From positions 62,001 through 126,000 of the forward strand of contig CAWJBD010000006.1 of NCBI GenBank assembly GCA_963841045.1: DNA of 64,000 bases, in the 5' to 3' direction. Under the pieces are notes generated by a model. The model was not told where the DNA came from. It saw nothing but the letters and a program-made list of their open reading frames with translations, and ran no database searches. The translations under genes and the position numbers were made by a program. Below, one piece after another: positions 35,765-45,593 of the stretch. The stretch comes from Aalborgiella sp963841045. GTDB lineage: Bacteria; Pseudomonadota; Gammaproteobacteria; Burkholderiales; Burkholderiaceae_C. Numbering within the stretch: the first letter of the stretch is position 1; each line of letters starts with the position of its first letter.

Positions 35765-36306
35765 ATCGCTTAAAAACAGCAGCGATTACCGTCATTGAAT
35801 ACCTACTCGGGTTCATGGCATTGGCCATATTTGTCGCCTACGCTTACGCCCAAGGGACTCCCAATGTGGCGCGCTGGGAACAAGCGTTCAAACTCGGTGC
35901 TGTCTTGGCGGCGCTGGAGATTGCAGTTTTGTACGCACGCAAAACACCCATGAACCGATTAATCCTGGGTGGCAATATTTGGCTACTGGCAGGTGGCTTG
36001 GCGTTTGTTTTTGGACAGGAAAAATTCTTGCGGATGTACGAAAGAATGGGTGAAGCCAGCGTCTTTGCGGCAATCTTGTGCGTCGGCATCATCGCTACTT
36101 TGTTTTCAAAAAATGGTTTTGTAGGTGTTCAAGCTCCACGAAATAAAGTTCTGACCTATTCAGCCTATCTTTTGATCGCGACCGCGATGTCTTTTGGTAC
36201 AGCCATCGTGTTCAAAGGCAACGTCAAAATTGCAGGCGTTTTACCACTCACAGCACTGGCATTTTTCCATCGGTATTTGCGGCACAAATTAAGGAATTTT
36301 GCATAA
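35755..36306 (+). CDS. Uncharacterised six-helix membrane protein between hpnC and hpnD
   Basis: About 183 residues if read from GTG 35755 (a TTG at 35743 is also possible); both starts lie within or next to the end of hpnC, so translation is coupled. I do not recognise the family. Six hydrophobic stretches are visible (for example EYLLGFMALAIFVAYAYA, GAVLAALEIAVLYA, LILGGNIWLLAGGLAFVFG, FAAILCVGIIATLF, YLLIATAMSFGTAIVF). There are no obvious catalytic motifs. The position inside the squalene operon hints at a role with isoprenoid lipids, but this is only context. Confidence 0.65.
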   Translation: MDVNRLKTAAITVIEYLLGFMALAIFVAYAYAQGTPNVARWEQAFKLGAVLAALEIAVLYARKTPMNRLILGGNIWLLAGGLAFVFGQEKFLRMYERMGEASVFAAILCVGIIATLFSKNGFVGVQAPRNKVLTYSAYLLIATAMSFGTAIVFKGNVKIAGVLPLTALAFFHRYLRHKLRNFA

Positions 36307-36321
36307 ATATTGATAAATTTA

Positions 36322-36370
36322 GCCTGTATCCGGCGTATTGATTGCCTACATTGCTATTTTATTTATAGCA
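36322..36370 (+). repeat. Dispersed repeat copy 6 (upstream of hpnD)
   Basis: GCCTGTATCCGGCGTATTG, ATTGCCTACAT, then TGCTATTTT...TATAGCA. It is intergenic, in the 121-bp gap between the membrane protein and hpnD. Confidence 0.85.
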
Positions 36371-36427
36371 ATTTACTGGCCTTTCCCGAATGAATAAGAA
36401 CCGTCTTTCAATGTAACAATAGCATCC

Positions 36428-37290
36428 ATGACACCTGAGCAATACGTTCAAGACAAAGCAGCTGCGTCTGGTAGCAGTTTTTATTATGCTTTCTTGTTTT
36501 TACCGAAAGAACGGCGTGCGGCGATTACTGCGTTTTATGCGTTTTGCCGAGAGGTGGATGATGTGGTGGACGATGCGGTGGACATGGGTATCGCAGCCAA
36601 AAAGCTTGCTTGGTGGCAAGCTGAAGTTCAGCAGACTTTTCAAGATAAACCCACACACCCAGTGATGCAAGCGCTCTTGCCCCATTGCAAAAGTTACGAC
36701 ATTGAAGAACAACATTTGCAGGCTGTCATTGAGGGTTGCCAGATGGATTTGCAACAAACGCGCTATTTGGACTACCCCGCTTTGCAGCATTACTGCCATT
36801 TGGTAGCTGGCGTGGTGGGAGAGGTCGCAGCCAAAATATTTGGGCAATCTGATTCACAAACCACCGCCTATGCACACAAATTGGGGCAAGCGTTTCAACT
36901 GACCAACATCATTCGCGATGTGGGCGAAGATGCGCGCCGTGGACGCATCTATTTGCCAATGAGTGATTTGCAGCAATTCAATGTCAAAGCGCATGAATTA
37001 ATCAATTACAAGCTGGCAGACAAAATCATCGGATTTTGATGACCGCTTTCAAGCATTGATGGCGTTTCAATCCCAACGAGCGCATGCACTTTACGATGAA
37101 GCCATGCAGTTGTTGCCTACAGCAGATGTTCGCAGCCAAAAGCCTGGCTTGATGATGGCGAGCATTTATCGCACGCCTGTTGCGCGAGATTGAGAAAGAC
37201 AAGTTTCCAGTAATGCATGAACGTGTGCGTTTAACACCGTTGCGAAAACTTTGGTTGGCTTGGAAAGTGCAGGCACTTGGAAAAATCTAA
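36428..37290 (+). CDS. hpnD: Presqualene diphosphate synthase HpnD, two frameshifts
   Basis: Condenses two farnesyl diphosphates to presqualene diphosphate. The N-terminal 195 residues are intact: YYAFLFLPKERRAAITAFYAFCREVDDVVDD (first Asp motif) and FQLTNIIRDVGEDARRGRIYLP (second). The frame shifts at 37022-37030 (one A too many in an A4 run; corrected DKSSDFDDRFQALM) and again at 37174-37178 (one C too many; corrected IYRTLLREIEKDKF). With both corrected, the protein is 286 residues and ends KVQALGKI, overlapping the hpnE start by 14 bp. As read, the gene is broken twice. Confidence 0.85.
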
Positions 37291-38665
37291 TAGAAAAATT
37301 GCCATCATTGGTGGCGGTTGGGCTGGTATGGCGGCCGCTGTGTATGCCACGCAGGCTGGTCACCAAGCTACGGTTTTTGAAGCAACGCAAGCCTTGGGTG
37401 GGCGCGCCCGTGTTGTGAATGGTGAATTGCCGAATGGGAAAACTGTTCCACTCGACAACGGTCAACACATCTTGATCGGCGCTTACAGTGAATCCCTGAA
37501 GTTGATGCAAACCGTGGGGGTGAATTTAGCTAAAGCCTTGCTGCGTTCCCCCATGTCCATGCAGTTTGCAGATGGTACGGGTTTGATATTGCCTGATTGG
37601 CGCAAGCCTTGGATGGTGGGTTTGGATGCAGCTTGGGGTATCGTCCGCGCCAAAGGCTGGACCTGGACTGACAAAATCAATTTATTGCGAGCCACATCTG
37701 CATGGCAACGCAATGGCTTTCAATGCAATGCCAGCGAAACCGTTTTGCGCTTATGCCAAAAAACAAAACCTGTTATCACTCCCCGTGTGATGGCAGAGTT
37801 AATCGAACCACTGTGCCTGTCCGCGTTGAACACGCCCATGCAGACGGCCAGTGCCAGCGTATTTTTGCGCGTGCTAAAAGATGCGCTTTTTGCGCCCAGC
37901 ACACAAGTTGATGCCCATACAATTTTTGGCCCAGCCAACATGCTGCTGCCCAAACGCGATTTGTCTAACCTCTTTCCACATCCCGCTGCAGCTTGGCTAA
38001 TACAACAAGGTGGCAGCATTCAACTTGGTTCACGCATCCAATCACTGCACTATGGCCACAATGGTTGGCAGCTCGATGTCGGTGATGCAAATCAGTATTA
38101 CGATGCTGTCATTCTGGCAGGTTCAGCATCAAATATGGCATCAGTCGGCATCAATACTGCCTACAACGCTACAAATACTGTAGCAATAGAATTGCAACAT
38201 CTCATGCAACGCGAGCTTCAAACATGGCAAGACAAGGCGAACGCATTGCAGTACGAAGCCATTGCAACCGTGTATGCGTATGCGCCAAATGCCAAACTGT
38301 CACAGCCGATGTTGGCACTCAAAACGGATGCCAGCAACCCCGCGCAATTTGTGTTTGACCGTGGACAACTAGGAGGCGAACCCGGCTTGCTGGCGTTTGT
38401 CATCAGCGCCAGCAGTGGTGATCGCTTAACGTTGCAAAACCAAGTCATTTCACAAGCAGCCAAACAATTGAACTTACCAAACTTGCAAGCCATTCAAACC
38501 ATCGTAGAAAAACGCGCCACCTTTGCCTGCACCCCACAATTGCAGCGTCCAGCTACTCAAATAGCGCCTGGTCTTTTGGCCTGCGGTGATTACATTGATG
38601 GCCCCTACCCTGCCACTTTAGAAGGCGCAGTGCGCAGTGCCAAATTGGCAGTTAATTTGATTTGA
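37277..38665 (+). CDS. hpnE: Hydroxysqualene dehydroxylase HpnE, with repeat-like segment
   Basis: FAD amine-oxidase-like enzyme of 462 residues that reduces hydroxysqualene to squalene. The TTG at 37277 is the likely start since it places IAIIGGGWAGMAAAVYAT near the N-terminus and overlaps hpnD; no ATG precedes the FAD motif. Other motifs: GGRARV, DNGQHILIGAY and the C-terminal GLLACGDYIDGPYPATLEGAVRS. A diverged repeat copy at 38144-38185 is translated as VGINTAYNATNTVAIE. No squalene-hopene cyclase is in the window, so the final product is unknown. Confidence 0.88.
   Translation: MEKSNRKIAIIGGGWAGMAAAVYATQAGHQATVFEATQALGGRARVVNGELPNGKTVPLDNGQHILIGAYSESLKLMQTVGVNLAKALLRSPMSMQFADGTGLILPDWRKPWMVGLDAAWGIVRAKGWTWTDKINLLRATSAWQRNGFQCNASETVLRLCQKTKPVITPRVMAELIEPLCLSALNTPMQTASASVFLRVLKDALFAPSTQVDAHTIFGPANMLLPKRDLSNLFPHPAAAWLIQQGGSIQLGSRIQSLHYGHNGWQLDVGDANQYYDAVILAGSASNMASVGINTAYNATNTVAIELQHLMQRELQTWQDKANALQYEAIATVYAYAPNAKLSQPMLALKTDASNPAQFVFDRGQLGGEPGLLAFVISASSGDRLTLQNQVISQAAKQLNLPNLQAIQTIVEKRATFACTPQLQRPATQIAPGLLACGDYIDGPYPATLEGAVRSAKLAVNLI
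38144..38185 (+). repeat. Dispersed repeat copy 7 (inside hpnE, diverged)
   Basis: GTCGGCATCAATACTGCCTA, then CAAC and a GCTAC...GTAGC stem. It is read in the opposite sense to copies 2, 4, 5 and 11, so the peptide differs (GINTAYNATNTVAI); the same sense is used in rarA. Confidence 0.55.
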
Positions 38666-38686
38666 AATCAATTTAGATAAGCACAT

Positions 38687-38722
38687 AAAAAAAAACCTCA
38701 ATTTCGTGAATTGAGGGTTTTT
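38687..38722. terminator. Bidirectional terminator between hpnE and katG
   Basis: Stem AACCTCAATT/AATTGAGGGTT with loop TCGTG, preceded by an A-run and followed by T5. It serves the convergent hpnE and katG genes. Confidence 0.85.
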
Positions 38723-38744
38723 GTTCGGTGCGGTATTTCAAAAA

Positions 38745-40898
38745 CTAAAACCGATCAGCATTCATCACCTTGGTCCAAGCCGCCACAAAGTCACGCACAA
38801 ACTTCTCGCGGTTATCGTCTTGGGCATACACCTCGGCGTAGGCGCGTAAGATGGAGTTTGAACCGAAAACCAAGTCAACACGCGATGCTGTCCATTTGGT
38901 TTTCCCACTGGTGCGATCCACAATGTCATAGCTGTTGCGACCAGTCGGTTTCCAGTTGTAAGCCATGTTTGTAAGATTGACGAAAAAGTCATTGCTTAAT
39001 GTGCCAACGCGTTCTGTGAACACCCCATGCTGCGAGCCGCCGTGGTTGGTACCCAATACGCGCATACCGCCCACCAACGCCGTCATCTCGTGGGCTGTTA
39101 AACCCATCAGTTGAGCGCGATCAAGCAACAACTCTTCTGGGCTCACGGTGTAGTTCTTTTTCACCCAGTTGCGGAAACCGTCATGTATAGGTTCTAGTAC
39201 TGCAAACGATTCAGCATCGGTTTGTGCATCAGTTGCGTCACCACGGCCTGGCGTGAACGGTACAGGAACATTGAAGCCCGCCGCTTTGATGGCTTGCTCC
39301 ACGCCCATGTTGCCAGCCAACACAATCACATCGGCCCTACTTGCGCCACTGTCTTTGGCGATGCTTTCAAGCACGGATAAAACTTTGGCTAAACGTGCTG
39401 GCTCGTTGCCTTCCCAGTCTTTTTGCGGTGCCAGTCGAATGCGGGCACCATTAGCGCCACCGCGTTTATCAGATTGTCTGAATGTGCGTGCACTGTCCCA
39501 CGCGGTGCTGACCATGTCGCTGACACTCAAACCACTGGCTGAAATTTTGGCTTTAACGGCTGCCACATCGAAATGGGTGTTGCCAGCAGGAACTGGGTCT
39601 TGCCAGATCAAATCTTCTTTTGGCACTTCAGGGCCAATGTAACGTGCTTTCGGTCCTAAATCGCGGTGCGTCAATTTGAACCATGCACGGGCAAAAGCTT
39701 GGCTAAATTCATCCGGATTTTTGTAAAAGCGTTCAGATATTTTGCGGTAAGCGGGGTCCATCTTCATCGCCATATCGGCATCGGTCATGATGGGATTGCA
39801 GCGAATGGTTGGGTCTTCTACATCAACAGGTTTATCTTCTTCTTTGATGTTGATGGGTTCCCATTGCCATGCACCTGCAGGACTCTTTTTGAGCTCCCAG
39901 TCATAGGTGAACAACAGATAGAAATAGCCGTTGTCCCATTTGGTTGGATGGGTTGTCCATGCGCCTTCAATGCCGCTGGACATGGTGTTCCGTCCAACAC
40001 TGCGACTGGTATGGTTCATCCAGCCCAAGCCTTGCTCTACCACTTCTGCCCCCTCGGGACTGGGTCCTAAGTTTTGTGCTTTTCCATTGCCGTGCGATTT
40101 ACCCACGGTATGCCCACCCGCCGTCAATGCCACCGTTTCTTCATCGTTCATGGCCATACGCGCAAAGGTCAATCGCACGTCTTGTGCTGTACGCAATGGG
40201 TCAGGCTGACCGTTGACACCTTCAGGGTTCACATAAATCAAACCCATTTGAACAGCGGCCAAAGGATTGTCCAGCTCCTCACGGCTTTCACCTTCATAGC
40301 GATTCGGGGCTAACCAGTCTTTCTCAGACCCCCAGTTGATATCTTGCTCAGGATGCCATATGTCTTCACGGCCAAAAGCAAAGCCGTAGGTTTTGAGTCC
40401 CATCGATTCATAAGCAACAGTCCCAGCCAAAACAATCAAATCAGCCCAGCTGATTTTGTTGCCGTATTTCTTTTTGATCGGCCATAACAAACGACGCGCC
40501 TTGTCCAAATTGACGTTATCAGGCCAAGAGTTCAGCGGTGCGAAACGTTGATTGCCCGTACCTGCACCACCGCGTCCGTCAGCAATACGGTACGAGCCTG
40601 CGGAATGCCAAGCCATGCGTATCATCAGACCGCCATAGTGCCCCCAATCGGCTGGCCACCAGTCTTGGCTGTTTGTCATCAGCGCAACCAAGTCTTTTTT
40701 AAGTGCTGCAACATCCAGTGTTTTGACAGCTTCGCGATAATCGAAACCTGCGTCCATGGGGTTGGTTTTGCTATCGTGCTGATGCAAAATATCAAGGTTG
40801 AGCGCATTGGGCCACCATGCCATGTTTGATTTGCCTGTGCTGGTGTTGCCACCGTGCATCACAGGACATTGACCCGATGTTGTTTGTTTGTTTTCCAT
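38745..40898 (-). CDS. katG: Catalase-peroxidase KatG
   Basis: Bifunctional heme catalase-peroxidase, 717 residues from ATG 40898 (MENKQTTSGQCPVMHGG, AGAAAG upstream). Distal site RMAWHSAGSYR, the Trp-Tyr-Met crosslink residues (Trp in RMAWHSA, Tyr in MGLIYVNPEG, and a downstream Met), proximal His in TAGGHTVGKSHG, and a complete C-terminal duplicated domain are visible. It is transcribed divergently from oxyR, the usual arrangement, which implies peroxide induction. The frame is intact. Confidence 0.96.
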   Translation of the reverse strand: MENKQTTSGQCPVMHGGNTSTGKSNMAWWPNALNLDILHQHDSKTNPMDAGFDYREAVKTLDVAALKKDLVALMTNSQDWWPADWGHYGGLMIRMAWHSAGSYRIADGRGGAGTGNQRFAPLNSWPDNVNLDKARRLLWPIKKKYGNKISWADLIVLAGTVAYESMGLKTYGFAFGREDIWHPEQDINWGSEKDWLAPNRYEGESREELDNPLAAVQMGLIYVNPEGVNGQPDPLRTAQDVRLTFARMAMNDEETVALTAGGHTVGKSHGNGKAQNLGPSPEGAEVVEQGLGWMNHTSRSVGRNTMSSGIEGAWTTHPTKWDNGYFYLLFTYDWELKKSPAGAWQWEPINIKEEDKPVDVEDPTIRCNPIMTDADMAMKMDPAYRKISERFYKNPDEFSQAFARAWFKLTHRDLGPKARYIGPEVPKEDLIWQDPVPAGNTHFDVAAVKAKISASGLSVSDMVSTAWDSARTFRQSDKRGGANGARIRLAPQKDWEGNEPARLAKVLSVLESIAKDSGASRADVIVLAGNMGVEQAIKAAGFNVPVPFTPGRGDATDAQTDAESFAVLEPIHDGFRNWVKKNYTVSPEELLLDRAQLMGLTAHEMTALVGGMRVLGTNHGGSQHGVFTERVGTLSNDFFVNLTNMAYNWKPTGRNSYDIVDRTSGKTKWTASRVDLVFGSNSILRAYAEVYAQDDNREKFVRDFVAAWTKVMNADRF

Positions 40899-41018
40899 TG
40901 CTTTCTCCCTTTTTCTCAATTGAGTTTGGTTGATAAAATTTATCCAGACAACCATTCACATGGCTGCATGGTCTGAATGGTAAAAACAACGCATTGATTT
41001 GTATAATTGTATTTACAT

Positions 41019-41038
41019 ATAATTTTGATTAAAATTAT
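41019..41038. promoter_or_regulatory. Perfect palindrome in the katG-oxyR gap, candidate OxyR site
   Basis: Arms ATAATTTT and AAAATTAT with spacer GATT, 31 bp before the oxyR start. LysR-type regulators bind T-N11-A palindromes in such gaps; full OxyR sites span about 45 bp and I did not resolve the other half. Confidence 0.4.
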
Positions 41039-41068
41039 TTATCACAACCATTCTATGCTTTTTTGAAT

Positions 41069-41962
41069 ATGACACTGACCGAATTGAAATTCATCATTGC
41101 AGTTGCACAAGAACGCAATTTCAGGCGCGCTGCGGACTTATGCTTTGTGACGCAACCAGCTTTAAGTCTGGGCATCAAAAAGCTGGAACAAGAACTGGGC
41201 ATCTCCATCTTTGAGCGCAACCGCACCGATGTGCAATTGACCGTAGTTGGCAAAAAAATTGTCGAGCAAGCCATGAAAGTGTTGGATGAAGCGGCCAACA
41301 TCAAACTCATTGCACAGCAAGGCAATGATCAGCTCAAAGGGCCAATTCGCATTGGCATCATTCATTCGGTTGCGCCCTATTTGCTGCCCGACATCATTCC
41401 GGTTTTGCGCGAATCAGCTCCTGAAATGCCATTGGATGTAGAAGAAAACATCACCGAAAATTTGGCTAACCAACTCAAAACTGGCATCATTGATGTGGCT
41501 ATTTTGGCTTTGCCTTTTGATGCGCCTAACATTCGTTCACACGTCCTGTACGACGAAAAGTTCGATGTCATCGTGCCATCGCACCACCCTTGGGCGAAGC
41601 GCAAACGCATCAAGCCAGAAGAGTTGGCGTCTGAAAAAGTGCTTCTTTTGAACAGTGGCCATTGCTTCAGCAACCAAGTGACCTTGGCTTGCCCAGAGTT
41701 AATGCGAAAAGGTTTGGTGCTGCAAGGCAACTCGCTGGAAACGATTCGCCACATGGTGGCGTCCAATTTAGGTATCAGCGTCTTGCCGCATTCGGCCACT
41801 CAAGCAAGGTACAGCAACCCCTTGATCACCTCCATCCCCTTCGCGCCGCCAGCGCCATCCAGACGCATCGCCATCGTCTGGCGCAACAGCTTTACACGGC
41901 AACAAGGTATCGACAAAGTGATTGAGGCCGTTAAATCTGTCGCACATATTGCGACAAAATAA
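41069..41962 (+). CDS. oxyR: Hydrogen peroxide-sensing regulator OxyR
   Basis: LysR-type regulator of 297 residues from ATG 41069. The N-terminal helix-turn-helix reads RNFRRAADLCFVTQPALSLGIKKLEQELG. The peroxide-sensing pair is visible in SGHCFSNQVTLACPE, about residues 200 and 209, spaced like Cys199 and Cys208 of E. coli OxyR. It is divergent from katG. The frame is intact. Confidence 0.93.
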   Translation: MTLTELKFIIAVAQERNFRRAADLCFVTQPALSLGIKKLEQELGISIFERNRTDVQLTVVGKKIVEQAMKVLDEAANIKLIAQQGNDQLKGPIRIGIIHSVAPYLLPDIIPVLRESAPEMPLDVEENITENLANQLKTGIIDVAILALPFDAPNIRSHVLYDEKFDVIVPSHHPWAKRKRIKPEELASEKVLLLNSGHCFSNQVTLACPELMRKGLVLQGNSLETIRHMVASNLGISVLPHSATQARYSNPLITSIPFAPPAPSRRIAIVWRNSFTRQQGIDKVIEAVKSVAHIATK

Positions 41963-41996
41963 AATCGCTGACTAGATTAAAATTTATAAGAAATTA

Positions 41997-42045
41997 GCCT
42001 CTATGTGGCGTACTTATTGCCTATTTTGCTATTATATTTATAGCA
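41997..42045 (+). repeat. Dispersed repeat copy 8 (between oxyR and the SDR gene)
   Basis: GCCTCTATGTGGCGTACTT, ATTGCCTATTT, then TGCTATTA...TATAGCA. It lies between the convergent oxyR and SDR genes. Confidence 0.8.
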
Positions 42046-42084
42046 TATCAAGGCATCTATTTGCAAAAGCCAAATTCGAATAAT

Positions 42085-42864
42085 TTATCCACGCCCCACA
42101 AACGGCATGTTGGTTGCCATCACTGTGTGGTACAGCACATTGGCATTGAGCGGTAAATTGGCCATGTAGACCACCGATTGCCCAACGATGGCCACATCCA
42201 TCACTGGTTCTTGCATGATGCTGCCATTGGCTTGCATGATGCCAGCGGCCATTTTGACAGTCATGTCGGTGGCGGCATTGCCAATGTCAATTTGACCGAC
42301 CGCAATGTCGTACTTTCGGCCATCCAAATTGGCGCTTTTGGTGAGTCCCAGCACGGCGTGCTTGGTTGCGGTGTAGGCCATGGTATTCGGGCGCGGTGTG
42401 GTGGCTGCGATAGATCCGTTATTGATGATGCGGCCACCGCGTGGCGATTGCGCTTTCATGGTTTTGAAAGCCTGCTGGATACACAAGAACATGCCAGTGA
42501 GGTTAATGTCCACAACGCTCTTCCATTGCTCGACTGTCCAGTCTTCAAACAAGCCCGGTGGGTTGCCTACACCTGCGTTGTTGAACAAGACATCGACGCG
42601 CCCCCATTTGTCAACGGTGGTGGCAAATAAGGCTTGCACAGATTGCGCATCTGAAACATCGGTGGGCACAACCAGTGCCTGATCACCTAAACCCGATTCT
42701 TTGGCAACATCTTGCAAGGGTTGCGCGCGCCGTCCGGCCAATGCCACGCAATAACCGTCCGCCAAGAGCGCCAGCGCCACCGCTTTGCCTACACCTGATC
42801 CTGCACCTGTAACGATGGCGACCTTGGTGATTTTGGGTTTGTTGTTGTCTTGATTTGCTGTCAT
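42085..42864 (-). CDS. Short-chain dehydrogenase/reductase
   Basis: 259-residue classical SDR. Cofactor motif TGAGSGVGKA, the NNAGVG motif, Ser in NNGSIAATT and the YTATK catalytic pair are present; the Tyr-x3-Lys is YTATK. The substrate is not evident. It overlaps the rnr stop by 4 bp and would be translated downstream of RNase R. Possible physiological roles are general alcohol or ketone reduction. Confidence 0.85.
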   Translation of the reverse strand: MTANQDNNKPKITKVAIVTGAGSGVGKAVALALLADGYCVALAGRRAQPLQDVAKESGLGDQALVVPTDVSDAQSVQALFATTVDKWGRVDVLFNNAGVGNPPGLFEDWTVEQWKSVVDINLTGMFLCIQQAFKTMKAQSPRGGRIINNGSIAATTPRPNTMAYTATKHAVLGLTKSANLDGRKYDIAVGQIDIGNAATDMTVKMAAGIMQANGSIMQEPVMDVAIVGQSVVYMANLPLNANVLYHTVMATNMPFVGRG

Positions 42865-45204
42865 TTTCTGCGTGAATTTTTATTGCGTTTGGCATTTGCC
42901 TTTGAAGAAGTTTTAGAAGCGTGCTTCACCGCAGCGATAGGTGATTTGACTGCGCTGCTCTTGCGTGATGCGGATGAAGAACGTTTGGAACCTTTGCCAT
43001 TTTCGGACAGTGAAGGTGTTTGTCTGCTGGTTTTTTGAGCTTTGGATTGGCCTTTGGATTGTTTGTCAAACTTGTCCACGCCTTTGTCCTTCATGGCGCG
43101 GTTCAGCAAACTGTCTCCCTCGGTCAGCATTCTGAAATCAATTTTGCGTGCGTCCAAATCCACCTTGCTGACTTGCACACGCACAGGTGTGCCGATGGCA
43201 TATTTAATGCCAGTGCGTTCGCCACGCAGTTCTTGCCGCGCTTCGTCAAACTTGAAGTATTCGCCACCCAGTTCGGTGATGTGAATCAAACCCTCCACAT
43301 ACATGGCGTTCAAGGTAACGAACAAACCAAAGGTGGTGACGGAACTGACCACACCATCAAATTCTTCACCCAAATATTGCCGCATGTATTTGCATTTGAG
43401 CCAGGCTTCCACATCGCGACTGGCTTCGTCGGCTCTGCGTTCATTGGCGCTGCAATGCAAGCCCGCCGCTTGCCATGCTTGGTTTTCTTCATGCTGTGAT
43501 TTGGTGAGTTTGACGGTTGGTTCAGCCACTTTGCTGCCAAACTTGGTCGCTCTGGCAGCCAAGCGCTTGGCCAGTTTTTCATGTGCTTCACCGGGAGTCG
43601 GCAATACAGGCAATTTGTATTTGCGACTATTGAGAATGGCTTTGATGACGCGGTGCACCAGCAAATCCGGGTAGCGTCGAATCGGGCTGGTGAAATGCGT
43701 GTAGGCGTCGTATGCCAAACCAAAATGCCCGCTGTTGGTGGGCGTGTAGATGGCTTGTGACATGGAACGCAACAGCATGGAATGAATTTGCAAGGCATCG
43801 GGCCGGTCTTTGGTGGCCTGTGCAATGGCTTGAAATTCACCCGGTTTGGGGTCGTTGCTGATGCTGTGGCCAATACCGGTCACTTTTAAATAATTGCGCA
43901 AGGCTTCTTGTTTGTCGGGTGTTGGCCCTTCATGCACACGGAAAAGCCCTGCGTGTTTGCTTTGCGCAATAAAGTCCGCGCTGCACACATTGGCTGCCAA
44001 CATGGCTTCTTCGATGATTCTGTGCGCCTCGTTACGGGTGCGAGCAATGATTTTTTCAATGCGACCGCTTTCATCGCAGACGATTTGCGTCTCTGTGGTT
44101 TCAAAGTCAACAGCCCCACGCTGAGCGCGCGACGCTAATAAGGCTTTGTACACATCACTCAAGTTCAGCAAATCATGCACACGTGCTTTGCGCTTGGCTG
44201 CTTCTGGGCCTTTGGTGTTGCTTAAAATCGCCGCTACTTCGTTGTAGGTAAAACGCGCATGGCTGTACATCACCGCAGGGTAAAACTGGTAGGCATGCAC
44301 CTCGCCTTTGGCTGTGATGAGCATGTCACACACCATGCACAGGCGTTCGACTTCGGGGTTCAGCGAGCACAAACCATTGGACAATTTTTCTGGCAGCATG
44401 GGAATCACGCGACGCGGAAAATACACGCTGGTGGCGCGGTCGTAGGCATCAATGTCAATGGCTGAGCCGTTTTCTACATAGTGGCTCACATCCGCAATCG
44501 CAACCAACAAACGCCAGCCGTTATCCACGCGTGTTTTACCGATGCGTGCGGGTTCGCAATACACAGCATCGTCAAAGTCGCGTGCATCTTCACCGTCGAT
44601 GGTGACCAAGGGCACATCGGTTAAATCAACGCGATCTTTTTTATCCTGTGCACGCACTTTGTCAGGCAAAGCCCTGGCTTGTGCAATGCAGGTATCCGAA
44701 AACACATAGGGAACGCTGTATTTGCGCACCGCAATTTCGATTTCCATGCCAGGGTCATCGACTTCGCCCAGTACCTCTGTCACACGCCCAACGGGCTGAC
44801 CAAAGAGTGCCGGCGGCTCTGTTAACTCAACCACCACCACCTGACCAGCTTTGGCACTGCCAATCGCGGTTTTGGGTATCAGCACATCTTGTCCGTAGCG
44901 CTTGTCTTCTGGTGCCAAAATCCAAATACCACTTTCATGCAGCAAACGGCCAATAATGGCTTGTTTGGGGCGCTCAATGATTTCCGTCACGCGGCCCTTC
45001 AGGTCTGCCACGCTTGTCTTGCCGCACAATGCTGACCTTGACGCGGTCCTTGTGCAAGACAGCACGCATTTCGTTGGGTGCGAGGTAAATATCGACTTCA
45101 CCATCATCGCGCAGCACAAAGCCATGCCCATCACGGTGGCCTTGCACACTGCCGGAGACTTCAGCCAACAAACCTTTAGAAGAGGAGTTCAGAGACGAAT
45201 TCAT
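42861..45204 (-). CDS. rnr: Exoribonuclease RNase R, frameshifted near the N-terminus
   Basis: Processive 3'-5' exoribonuclease for structured RNA. I start at ATG 45204 (MNSSLNSSSKGLLAEVSG); an in-frame extension to 45327 has no family match. The cold-shock part HRDGHGFVLRDDGEVDIYL is followed by a frame break at C3 44995-44997 (one base too many; corrected RGRPEGRVTEIIERP). The RNB catalytic region shows TIDGEDARDFDDAVY, HYTHFTSPIRRYPDLLVHR-type sequence (YTHFTSPIRRYPD), then an S1 domain (FDGVVSSVTTFGLFVTL) and a basic Ser/Lys-rich tail. The corrected length is about 780 residues. Confidence 0.93.
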
Positions 45205-45368
45205 ACTGGTATATGACGATGGATACGACGATATGGGCGACGAGTTTGTCTGCGTCGTGCTATTTTGTGCAAGCCCTGCACGATTTGTGTTTTTTGATTT
45301 GATACAATCACCTTTTCCTGAAATCAATTTGATACTTAATAGCCCTATTGTCTATTAAACATCATAAG

Positions 45369-45453
<85 letters not shown>

Positions 45454-45490
45454 CACCTCTCTTGCAATATTTCCCATTGAATGACCAATA

Positions 45491-45534
45491 AAAATGACAC
45501 TGGTACGACTCTCATGAGTTTACAGTGCCATTTT
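45491..45534 (+). terminator. Possible terminator downstream of tRNA-Leu(CAG)
   Basis: Inverted repeat AAAATG-CACTG ... CAGTG-CATTTT with a long loop ending in T4, 38 bp after the tRNA. The loop is larger than usual, so confidence is limited. Confidence 0.35.
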
Positions 45535-45535
45535 A

Positions 45536-45584
45536 GGCTGTAGCCGGCGTATTGATTGCCTTGATTGCTATTAAATTAATAGCA
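45536..45584 (+). repeat. Dispersed repeat copy 9 (downstream of tRNA-Leu)
   Basis: GGCTGTAGCCGGCGTATTG, ATTGCCTTGAT, then TGCTATTAA...TTAATAGCA with an extended palindrome. It lies between the tRNA and the convergent 388-residue protein gene. Confidence 0.88.
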
Positions 45585-45593
45585 AATCAATTA

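Noticed and set aside
45205..45327. N-terminal extension of RNase R by about 41 residues
   Set aside because: The extension is Ser/Thr-rich without family similarity, and the cold-shock domain begins soon after ATG 45204.
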